From the NCBI GenBank assembly GCA_030673645.1, contig DAOVIO010000202.1, forward strand, positions 1 through 6,540: 6,540 nucleotides of DNA. Direction: 5' to 3'. Under the pieces are notes generated by a model that had not been told where the DNA came from, ran no database searches, and worked only from the letters and a program-made list of their open reading frames with translations. Below are positions 1 through 6,442 of the stretch, one piece after another. The position numbers were made by a program, and so were the translations under genes. Positions within the stretch are counted from its first letter, which is position 1. Every line of letters starts with the position of its first letter. The stretch is from JAGLSB01 sp023135955. GTDB taxonomy: Bacteria > Bacteroidota > Bacteroidia > Bacteroidales > GCA-2748055.

Positions 1-369
1 TTGCCATTTGTCGGTACGACAATCGTGATAACCGCTAAGCATACTTGCCCGTGCCGGTGCGCTATAATGGCAACCATAGGCTTTTTCAAAACGAACACCT
101 TGTTCTGCCAGTTTATCGATGTTGGGGGTTTTAATGATTTGCTGGCCCTCGTAGCCTAAGAGTCCGCGTCCAAGATCGTCGGCGTAAATTAGAATTACGT
201 TGGGCTTTTCAAGCTTAGACTTTGCAATATCATCTACAAAGGAAGAGTCTTCTTTCATACTAAGGCTTATTCCCGGTTTGTTCATTACATCTGTATACCG
301 TGCACTTGCTGGTGTTAAAAATATCGGCAATGCCAGCATACCTAATACAGTTCTATTTATTGCCTTCAT
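1..369 (-). CDS. Exported sulfatase, serine-type formylglycine family (N-terminal part, runs off left edge)
   Basis: The minus strand reads 123 codons without a stop from ATG at 369 to the window edge. Residues 1-23 form a Sec signal peptide (Lys2, Arg6, hydrophobic 8-19, cleavage after ASA), so the enzyme should act in the periplasm or outside. From residue 55 it follows the sulfatase (alkaline-phosphatase-like) fold: KPNVILIYADDLG at 55-67 supplies the paired metal-binding aspartates D64 and D65, TPNIDKLAEQGVRFEKAY spans 81-98, and the active-site signature is SAPARASMLSG at 103-113. In this family the first residue of the (C/S)-x-P-x-R motif becomes formylglycine. Here it is Ser103 (AGC), with Arg107 in place, so a radical-SAM maturase of the anSME type would be needed. 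Such enzymes hydrolyse sulfate esters, in this phylum mostly on host or algal glycans. The substrate cannot be inferred because the C-terminal half is missing. The ATG is chosen because it directly starts the signal peptide. No Shine-Dalgarno is present, only an A-rich leader. Confidence 0.93.
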   Translation of the reverse strand, partial: MKAINRTVLGMLALPIFLTPASARYTDVMNKPGISLSMKEDSSFVDDIAKSKLEKPNVILIYADDLGRGLLGYEGQQIIKTPNIDKLAEQGVRFEKAYGCHYSAPARASMLSGYHDCRTDKWQ

Positions 370-751
370 ATCTATTGTTTTTTATAATCTTTGTTTCTTC
401 CTCGCACTGTACTGATACTTGTCCAGTTAAACTTATCTCTTTCTGATTTGGGTGAGAAATTACAACTCGCACATCCTTAATTTCATTATTCACAAAGTTG
501 ATTGGTCTTTCCAGCTTAACTATATTAGATTCGAAAGGTTGAAGTGGTTCAACCGTAGCTCTGATTTTTGTCGACCACTTTTCATGTTCTTTCTGCTGGA
601 TGATAATATCTGCAGTTTCAGAGACCGTTTGTCCGAAATTCTGAACTTCAACTTCAATGATGGCTTTATCATTTTTCAGGACGATCTTTGGTAAACGCGC
701 AGAACCATTGGTTTGAATTTTTAATTTTAAAACTACAAAACTTAACCGGCG
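353..751 (-). pseudogene. 3' remnant of an unrecognised gene encoding an Ig/CARDB-like beta-sandwich domain
   Basis: A minus-strand frame is open for 132 codons, from just after a TAA (754-752) to a TAG at 355-353. It contains no in-frame ATG, GTG or TTG. The product looks like real protein: alternating hydrophobic strands such as KIVLKNDKAIIEVEVQNFGQ, then IIIQQKEHEKW, PLQPFESNIVKLERP and DVRVVISHP. This fits a single beta-sandwich of the CARDB/NEW3-like kind that often ends secreted enzymes. No catalytic motif is visible and the family is not recognised. The stop overlaps the sulfatase start by 17 nt, an arrangement typical of co-transcribed, coupled genes, so it was probably the upstream operon partner. 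One possible repair is a one-base shift in the TTTT run at 737-740. This would join the frame to ATG GAA TAT at 773-771 and give an N-terminus MEYNSTLTPVKF. Even then no signal peptide appears. It is read as a 5'-deleted or frameshifted gene; an undetected programmed shift or sequencing error is the alternative. Confidence 0.5.
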
Positions 752-1120
752 TTAAGGTACTATTATATTCCATTTTGCAAATAAAAAAAGTTATTTCTGC
801 ATATACGGTCATTCTGGATACCCTTTTTTTTGCATGAAAATCTTTTCAGTACTTCGGATATCCCTGATAAGCTCTGACAGTAAATAAAAGTACTATTGAA
901 TATTTCCTGTTTCTTTTAACTTATTTAGGTTTATAATAAAGCCCTTATTTAATTTCGCTATCAATATCAAAATTCACCTCCTTTTTGGAATAAATATTAT
1001 ACATATTATAAAAAATATAAAATAATTTTACATTGAATTAAGTTCTATACCACTAGAATTAATTTATTAAATAAAGTAATGTTATATACCATTAAATATT
1101 AACAACTAAAAGAAAATATC
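752..1120. other. Intergenic region between divergent gene sets, start-proximal half extremely AT-rich
   Basis: No convincing gene lies here. The left part (about 800-880) is richer in G and C than its surroundings and carries GGATACCC at 816-823 and the palindrome GGATATCC at 856-863. The right part (about 985-1120) is almost pure A and T. It must hold the promoter of the 1268-residue protein gene, but no exact match to the Bacteroidota consensus (TTTG, then TAnnTTTG) was found on the plus strand. The leader directly before ATG 1121 is A-rich (AACTAAAAGAAAATATC) with no Shine-Dalgarno, as usual in this phylum. Minus-strand transcription towards the sulfatase probably also starts in or beyond this region. 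Confidence 0.6.
893..983 (-). other. Possible 25-codon leader or orphan small ORF with a perfect Shine-Dalgarno
   Basis: On the minus strand AAGGAGGTG (983-975) matches the anti-Shine-Dalgarno end of 16S rRNA. It is followed 4 nt later by TTG at 970-968, which opens a 25-codon frame ending in TAG at 895-893. The peptide would begin MILIAKLNKGF and has no recognised domain. Strong Shine-Dalgarno sites are uncommon in Bacteroidota, so this may be the leftover translation start of a deleted gene, a small peptide, or a coincidence. The start codon is non-ATG and the frame is short, so support is weak. Confidence 0.15.
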
Positions 1121-4100
1121 ATGAAACAAAATTTACTTTTAATTATTATGTCGCTAATTGTGTCTGTAGCTACCTATGCCCAGGATACAATTCCAGATCT
1201 AATCTTCTCTGAGGCAAGATTGGACGCTCACCCCAGAGCTTATATTGAGTTATGTAATGTTGGTGATTCAGCTCTTGATTTGTCTAATTTTATACTTCAA
1301 CAAGCACAGGGATCTGTTAGCTTATCCAAACTGATGTATTTTCAGGGAACCATTCTTCAACCCAAGGAAACATATGTTATTTCAAACATTTATGAAGATG
1401 GTCTGGAGGGCTGGACATCAAACTGGAATGAAATGCATGATCTCTCGGACAGACTTGTATATCAGCCGGAAAATGGAGATCTTTTTGATACGGGTGTATT
1501 GATTGATTCAGTCAGTATAGGTTACGAAGTAATGCAAACATGGAACGGCAATCGAGGAATCCTAATGTGGTATAAATCTTCTGAAACAGATTCTATTCTC
1601 ATTGATTGTGTAAACAACAATCTTGATGAATCTGGAGAATATATAATCATTACTGGCGGATATCCAGTTGCCGGGGTTGTTGAACCATTGACAAATAATA
1701 CCCTTGTGAGGAAGTCTTCTATACCACAAGGTAATTTGGGAGACTGGGACTATTCCAGAGGAACAGATGCTTCTGATTCCGAATGGATGCTTCTTGAACA
1801 TTTGAATCCAGGACTGCCATTTAGAACCGTTAAAAATCATGGGGCTTTTCCAATAAATGTTTCAACAGCTCATCCTGATATTACTGTTGACCTGGTAAAC
1901 AGTACCCTTACTTTACCATGGGGAATATATAAAGAAGACTCATTGATTCACGAATTAATTTTTGGAGATGGAATGGGATGGCAATTTGTGGAAAATCCTT
2001 CTTTCGATGATTCACTTCATCATATTTGTCAGTCTGGAGATCAACTAATTGTTAAAGCAACCGGGACAGAACTAACAGAACAAACATTGACAATTACGGT
2101 TTTAGATCCGAGTGATGATATGAACCTGGTTTTTCCTAGACACAGCATAAATTATCCCGATCCGGATGAAGATCCGCCAGGAACCCTTGCCCTTGTTGGA
2201 GGAACTCCATATTATGTTACAGAAGATATACCAGGAATTGATACCATTGGGAGTGTTGGTTTTGCTACCAGGGTAGATAGCTTATTCAAATATCTTGAAT
2301 GGGCGCCTGAAGCCAGCGTGAAAATACTTTGGGTTGATGGAACTGAAAGAGTAGATCTTAAATTTGGAGATATCTTAGAAGTAACTGCCAAAAGTGGTGC
2401 GGTAAAAGAATATTTTATAGATGTTGAGGATTATGTGGAAAGCGATAATGCTTCACTAGCAGCAATTACCTGGCCAGATATAACTCCTGCTGATAATTTT
2501 GATTTCAGTTGGTTAAACGGGGATACTATTCCCGGATTTTCACCTAATTTTCATTTATATAATATTACTCTAAGACCCGGGACAAAAAACATTCCTGCCC
2601 TGGCAGCTTATGCTGATGACCTGAATGCCAAAGTAGAGATTGATCCGGCTATTTCCTTAAGTGGGGGATTTGAAGAAAGAACCACTACCATTACTATAAC
2701 ATCTGAGTCGGGTCTTGAAACAAACGAATACGCGATAACATTTGTTGAGATGGTGGCAGATGAGGACATCCAAAAATTCTATGCAGATCCTTTCTTCTCA
2801 GAATTTCAGCATAAGTTTAAGACAACAAATGAATTTCTTGAAATATCTAATCCGGGAAATCAGATTCTGGACTTGAGTAACTACATGATAGCAACTGCTC
2901 AGGTTAAAAATCCGGCAGAAGCAGTTCAGGCAGTTCTTCCATTCCTAAATGCTTATAAACTTTATGTTCCTGGCTTTAAATTCACTGATGACCCGGCATT
3001 ATGGGAAACCACAGGTTACAAAGTATTAGAATATGACAATGCGGTAGATCCATCTTTAGATCCGGGTGATGCTTTCCTTATTGGAGACAGGAAGATGTTA
3101 AAAATTACAACAGAAAACGACTACTTTTCACTGGATCAATTTGATATAACCTTCCCTGAAGATATGGATAATGTATGGGGATTAACCTTCCCTGTAAACA
3201 CTCCTCTTCTAACCCGACAAAAAGATGTTATTCATTATCTTTTTAGAATTGAAAATGATTCTATTCTTACCGGGGAAAAAGCAATTGGTGATATGGAGGA
3301 CCTGACTTTAATAGATATGATAGGGTTTGAAGACGGTACAGAATTTGGTGATATTGGAGGTTATGACTGGGATGGAAGTAAAGGTCATAGATTGCAGAGG
3401 AAGAGTAATATTTGGAAAGGAAACCCAAGTTATATTGAATCTGGTGGAACTAGTCCTGAAGATTCTGAATGGATCTGGTCAAATGCAGCTATTGAAGGTA
3501 TTGACTGGGAAGTTCTTGCTTCAACCCTCGGAAGTCATAATCTGGATCCGGTAACTACATATATTTCAACGGTAAGTTCTGTGGTTTATGTTGTTGATCC
3601 GGGGTATTTTGGAGATCTGAATATTATTGGTCTGAGCAACGGTGAAACTGTTGAAGCTTTCTATTCAAAGCTAATTAAGGCTAATGAAAACCAAACTTTA
3701 GAAGTGTTAAGCGGAACCACCGGAGCGGCTTTGGATATTTCAGCTTCAATTACTGAAGGAGACAGCCTTGTGGTAACTGCAGAAGATGGTTTAACAATAA
3801 CCAAATATCTCTTATCCACAGCTGCACTTGATTCCAACACAGGTCTTGTAGCGAAGGACGGCTCTGGTCTTACAATTGGAGATGGCGAGATTACAGGTAT
3901 TGTTCCCGGAACAAGTCTGGAGACAGTCTCATTAAATGTAACGACTTCCTCTGAGCTTTCCATTATGAATATCCTAAATGATGTCGGAGAATTGGCCCCC
4001 CTTAAAGTGCTGAACTTTAATGGTATATATACTAATGTAATGGCCACCGAGGCGATTGTTTTTGAGGTAGTAGCTCAAAATGGTGACAAAAAAACCTATC

Positions 4101-4927
4101 AGTTAAAATTAGAATCACTTGCCAGCGACGCTTATGTGCTTTCGAGTGTATATTATGTTGATCAGGAGAGTCTGATTATTGCAGGTATCCCCGGTGGTAC
4201 AGCTGTAGAAAAATTCTCTTCATACATTGAGGCTGCCCCGGGGGCAACTACCATATTTTTTGATAAATTGGGCTTTGAACGAACCGTTGGTAATATTGCT
4301 TTTGATGATGTAGTTGAAGTAACATCTGAAGACGCTTCAACCACTGTTTCATATAACCTCACTTTCATTGCTGAGCAAACAAATACTGCTCCAGGTGTTA
4401 GTTTTGCTTCTGCTGATTTAACAGCCGATGCAGGTGTCGCTGTCAGCACCAATGCCATCGTATCAGATGATGGTTTACCAGGTGGTGAGTTGACTTACGT
4501 TTGGTCTGTTCTTACCGGTGATGCAGGTAGTGTAACTATTGCAAATGCAGATCAGGCAGTTACAGATCTTACATTTGCTGCTTCAGGTGATTACACTTTG
4601 CAGCTTCTTGTTTCAGATGGAGAACTTGAATCCACAGCTACTGTTAATTATTCAGTGAGTTGGCCAACAGGAATTGAAAGTGCAAAAGCAGAGTTTAAAA
4701 TGTATCCTAATCCAGCAAATACAAGTTTGCTTGTAGAATTAAGGAATTCTGGAAATGCAGAGAAGATTGTTAACATCATTAACCTTGCCGGTGAAGTTGT
4801 ATATAACAATTCAATGGATAGCTACAATCTGATAATAGATCTAAGCTCCTTTGAATCGGGAATGTATTTTGTGAACGTGAAAGTCGGTTCAAAATACTTC
4901 AGGGAGAAGCTAACAATTATGAAATAG
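1121..4927 (+). CDS. Large T9SS-secreted mosaic protein: two lamin-tail-like domains, cadherin-like and YYV modules, PKD-like domain
   Basis: This complete 1268-residue protein starts at ATG 1121. The ATG is followed at once by a Sec signal peptide (MKQNLLLIIMSLIVSVATYA, cleavage before Gln21). Visible order: lamin-tail-like domain about 26-233 (IEL, then NVGDSALDLSNF); a beta-sandwich about 245-330; a YYV module 362-436; a cadherin-like sandwich about 444-543 (ASLAAI at its start, ETNEYAITF at its end); a second lamin-tail-like domain about 553-808 (LEISNPGNQILDLSNY); three further YYV-like modules about 818-899, 905-999 and 1005-1083; a PKD-like domain 1087-1181 (LTYVWSV, then SGDYTLQLLVSDG); and a T9SS type A sorting domain 1191-1268 with YPNP at 1195-1198, GEVVY and GMYFVNVKV. 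T9SS carries such proteins across the outer membrane and the tail is cleaved on export, leaving them anchored or released. No catalytic motif is seen. Lamin-tail, cadherin-like and PKD modules are generally binding or structural, so an adhesin or scaffold is the best guess. It has its own terminator and is probably monocistronic. Confidence 0.93.
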   Translation: MKQNLLLIIMSLIVSVATYAQDTIPDLIFSEARLDAHPRAYIELCNVGDSALDLSNFILQQAQGSVSLSKLMYFQGTILQPKETYVISNIYEDGLEGWTSNWNEMHDLSDRLVYQPENGDLFDTGVLIDSVSIGYEVMQTWNGNRGILMWYKSSETDSILIDCVNNNLDESGEYIIITGGYPVAGVVEPLTNNTLVRKSSIPQGNLGDWDYSRGTDASDSEWMLLEHLNPGLPFRTVKNHGAFPINVSTAHPDITVDLVNSTLTLPWGIYKEDSLIHELIFGDGMGWQFVENPSFDDSLHHICQSGDQLIVKATGTELTEQTLTITVLDPSDDMNLVFPRHSINYPDPDEDPPGTLALVGGTPYYVTEDIPGIDTIGSVGFATRVDSLFKYLEWAPEASVKILWVDGTERVDLKFGDILEVTAKSGAVKEYFIDVEDYVESDNASLAAITWPDITPADNFDFSWLNGDTIPGFSPNFHLYNITLRPGTKNIPALAAYADDLNAKVEIDPAISLSGGFEERTTTITITSESGLETNEYAITFVEMVADEDIQKFYADPFFSEFQHKFKTTNEFLEISNPGNQILDLSNYMIATAQVKNPAEAVQAVLPFLNAYKLYVPGFKFTDDPALWETTGYKVLEYDNAVDPSLDPGDAFLIGDRKMLKITTENDYFSLDQFDITFPEDMDNVWGLTFPVNTPLLTRQKDVIHYLFRIENDSILTGEKAIGDMEDLTLIDMIGFEDGTEFGDIGGYDWDGSKGHRLQRKSNIWKGNPSYIESGGTSPEDSEWIWSNAAIEGIDWEVLASTLGSHNLDPVTTYISTVSSVVYVVDPGYFGDLNIIGLSNGETVEAFYSKLIKANENQTLEVLSGTTGAALDISASITEGDSLVVTAEDGLTITKYLLSTAALDSNTGLVAKDGSGLTIGDGEITGIVPGTSLETVSLNVTTSSELSIMNILNDVGELAPLKVLNFNGIYTNVMATEAIVFEVVAQNGDKKTYQLKLESLASDAYVLSSVYYVDQESLIIAGIPGGTAVEKFSSYIEAAPGATTIFFDKLGFERTVGNIAFDDVVEVTSEDASTTVSYNLTFIAEQTNTAPGVSFASADLTADAGVAVSTNAIVSDDGLPGGELTYVWSVLTGDAGSVTIANADQAVTDLTFAASGDYTLQLLVSDGELESTATVNYSVSWPTGIESAKAEFKMYPNPANTSLLVELRNSGNAEKIVNIINLAGEVVYNNSMDSYNLIIDLSSFESGMYFVNVKVGSKYFREKLTIMK
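1196..1819 (+). repeat. Lamin-tail-like domain, copy 1 of an internal duplication
   Basis: Residues about 26-233 of the 1268-residue protein. The copy opens with DLIFSE, followed by YIELCNVGDSALDLSNFIL. It closes with RKSSIPQGN (197-205), then SRGT and DSEW (219-222). These landmarks recur in the same order in the second copy (2777-3544). The N-terminal strand, with an acidic residue before an N-x-G turn and LDLSN, is typical of lamin-tail domains. The domain is longer than a minimal lamin tail, so it probably contains insertions. Confidence 0.6.
2204..2428 (+). repeat. YYV beta module, first (isolated) copy
   Basis: Residues 362-436. The copy shows TPYYVTEDIPGIDTIGSVGF, then TRVDSLFKYLEWAPEASVKI, DGTERVDLKFGD, and finally LEVTAKSGAVKEYFIDV. 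The scheme is a YYV strand, a glycine turn, an amphipathic stretch VxxLFKYL, a D-G turn, then G-D with a V-T-x-x-x-G-x-x-x-x-Y closing hairpin. It is the same as in the three-copy array near the C-terminus. It is followed directly by the cadherin-like sandwich at about 444-543. Confidence 0.5.
2777..3544 (+). repeat. Lamin-tail-like domain, copy 2 of an internal duplication
   Basis: Residues about 553-808. It opens with DPFFSEF, followed by EFLEISNPGNQILDLSNYMI, and carries RKSNIWKGN at 760-768, then SGGT and DSEW (781-784). It aligns in order with copy 1, with small gaps. Divergence is large, so the duplication is old or the two domains were acquired separately from a common family. Confidence 0.6.
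3572..4369 (+). repeat. Array of three YYV-type beta modules
   Basis: Residues about 818-899, 905-999 and 1005-1083. The first and third are clear relatives: SSVVYVVD / SSVYYVD, GLSNGETVEAFYSKLIKA / GIPGGTAVEKFSSYIEAA, then a hydrophobic strand, then GDSLVVTAEDG / DDVVEVTSEDA and a closing Y-x-L strand. The middle copy is more divergent (GIVPGTSLETVSL, closing with FEVVAQNGDKKTYQLKLES). A similar pattern (V strand, I-x-G-x-x-x-G-T, amphipathic segment, G-D/G-x-x-V-x-V) is known from surface proteins of other bacteria and is usually a small Ig-like fold. The sequence shows no ligand site. Confidence 0.5.
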
Positions 4928-4948
4928 TATTCTAAGAATAATCTATAT

Positions 4949-4986
4949 AAAAAAGAGGTTAGCTTAAAAGCTTATCCTCTTTTTTT
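4949..4986 (+). terminator. Intrinsic terminator of the 1268-residue protein gene
   Basis: An A-rich left arm AAAAAAGAGG (4949-4958) pairs with CCTCTTTTTT (4976-4985). An inner AGCT/AGCT stem closes a TAAA loop, and two short mismatched bases separate the two stem parts. The run of seven T at 4980-4986 follows the GC part. It starts 21 nt after the stop codon, on the right strand for the preceding gene. It would also isolate the downstream truncated frame from read-through. Confidence 0.85.
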
Positions 4987-5359
4987 GTTTTATATCTTGT
5001 CCTAAAATAGGCTTTTCTAAAATATATTGTTTTAAAGAGTAAACATGGAATCAACTGGTAGGTAAAAGATAGGTTTTGCTGCAGATGATGTGGTTTTTCC
5101 TGCAGATGTTGAGCATAATGTTGCCATTAAAGTTTCATTTTGGGATGGTGTTGCAGGTACTTTGAAATTAGTATACCACAACAATAGTGGCCCTCAGGAA
5201 AAAACGATTAGTGGTTCCGGAACAGATACAATCAAAACAGCCACTTTTTTTGTAACTGCGAAATTTGATGCTACCGGTTTCAACTATGATTTCGAATTGC
5301 ATTCTGAAGAAGAGGTTCCGGTATCCTTTGTTCGTGTTATAAAAAATGAATTCGATTCT

Positions 5360-5611
5360 GTTTCGGTGAGTGGAGTAAAGGTATCTCCAACCAGTCTGAC
5401 ATTATTTGTTGGAACATCGGGCATGCTTACTGAAACGGTCCTACCATCAGATGCCTTTAAAAGAGAAGTAAATTGGAGCACTAATGATCCAAAAGTAGCC
5501 ACTGTTAATTCAAGTGGTTTGGTGAGCGCCGTTGGTGTTGGTTCTGCAAGTATTACGGCAACAACAATTGACGGTGAGTACACGGCAAACTGCACAATAA
5601 CAGTTGAACCA
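5360..5611 (+). repeat. Big_2 (bacterial Ig-like group 2) domain, copy 1
   Basis: Residues 98-181 of the truncated frame. It carries the full Big_2 signature: V-S-G-V-x-V-S-P, then LTLFVGTSGMLTETVLPSDA, VNWST, VATVNSSGLVSAVGVGSASI and a final TANCTITVE strand. It pairs with copy 2 (6188-6442), and the jelly-roll-like module lies between them. Confidence 0.9.
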
Positions 5612-6187
5612 GGCCTCGGGAGTCAGGTAAATATTAATAATTGGGATATTGAAGACACAACTTCAATGTATCAGGACACAACAAATTCTGATAAGTGGAC
5701 AATTAAAGGATTTTATATTCATGAAAACACAACCAACGTTTTTCAAGCATCTGAAAGTGGGTTGGATCCTGAGGCAGGTGTAGGCTCATCGCAAGCTTTC
5801 AAAGTAACTATCGCTAATAGCATTTCTTCAACATCAAGTGCAGTAGTAAAAACACACATTATCGATATTTCAGATTTTGGAGATGGACCCTATAAATTCA
5901 GCTTCCAGACAAAATCACAGTCAGCTCCTCCGGGCAAGCCCTTTTGGGTGATTGTTAAAGCTTACAATGCAGATAGTAGCGATGTATCTTCAGTAAGCAT
6001 AACAAAAATTGACAACGGGGGAACTCTAAACTACTCTGGAATGGAGTCCGGATATAAGGAGCAAAGCATATCTGTTGTATTATCGGGAGATACTGCTAAA
6101 TACCTTAACTTAACCATACAATCAGCGAAGTACAATAATACATATTGGTTCGATAATTTTACTCTTGGCTATGGAGCCCCTGAATCT

Positions 6188-6442
6188 GTTCCTGTAACCG
6201 GAGTATCTGTATTACCGACCATTCTTAGCTTAAACATTGGATCAACCGAAGTGCTTACCAAAACAGTTGCTCCGCTTGAGGCTGTCGACAAAACAGTAAC
6301 CTGGAGTTCGAGTAATGAAAGTGTAGCCACCGTAAATGCAAGTGGGGCTGTAACAGCTGTGTCCCTGGGCTCGGCTACCATTACGCTAACTACAAATAAT
6401 GGTGGTTTTAAAGACAGTTGTGAGCTGACCGTGAATACACCT
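6188..6442 (+). repeat. Big_2 (bacterial Ig-like group 2) domain, copy 2
   Basis: Residues 374-458 of the truncated frame: VPVTGVSVLPTILSLNIGS, TVAPLEAVDKTVTWSSSNES, VATVNASGAVTAV and a final strand ending CELTVN. It matches copy 1 motif for motif but differs in most surface positions, so it is an established paralogous domain rather than a fresh tandem duplication. It leads directly into the sorting domain. Confidence 0.9.

Noticed and set aside
200..694. Plus-strand frames of 71 and 80 codons at 200-415 and 452-694
   Set aside because: They lie opposite the sulfatase and the beta-sandwich remnant, whose minus-strand frames have much better protein character. They show no domain or leader.
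1046..1102. Imperfect direct repeat TATACCA at 1046 and 1085, followed by similar A/T-rich bases
   Set aside because: It could be a pair of operator sites, but in such AT-rich DNA a 7-base exact match with loose extension is expected by chance.
1562..1840. Minus-strand frame of 92 codons
   Set aside because: It is antisense to the first lamin-tail-like domain. Its composition (many Trp, Arg, Ile) is typical of a shadow frame.
3327..3554. Plus-strand frame of 75 codons in another phase
   Set aside because: It lies wholly inside the 1268-residue gene and its product has no recognisable fold.
3661..4458. Minus-strand frames of 128 and 98 codons
   Set aside because: They are antisense to the YYV and PKD-like modules. 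Their Ser, Thr, Val and Pro bias comes from reading repetitive beta-rich coding DNA backwards.
4928..5068. Possible stop-codon read-through joining the two plus-strand frames, which share a reading phase
   Set aside because: Further in-frame stops lie in the spacer, the intervening translation has no protein character, and the first protein already ends in a complete sorting domain followed by a strong terminator.
4987..5070. Insertion-sequence or attachment-site scar at the truncation junction
   Set aside because: No terminal inverted repeats, target duplication or integrase-type core could be seen. Only a short CCTA/TAGG inverted repeat at 5001-5011 is present, which is too small to mean anything.
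5284..6381. Minus-strand frames opposite both Big_2 domains (5284-5595 and 6169-6381)
   Set aside because: The two resemble each other only because each is the complement of a Big_2 domain. They are shadows, not a duplicated antisense gene.
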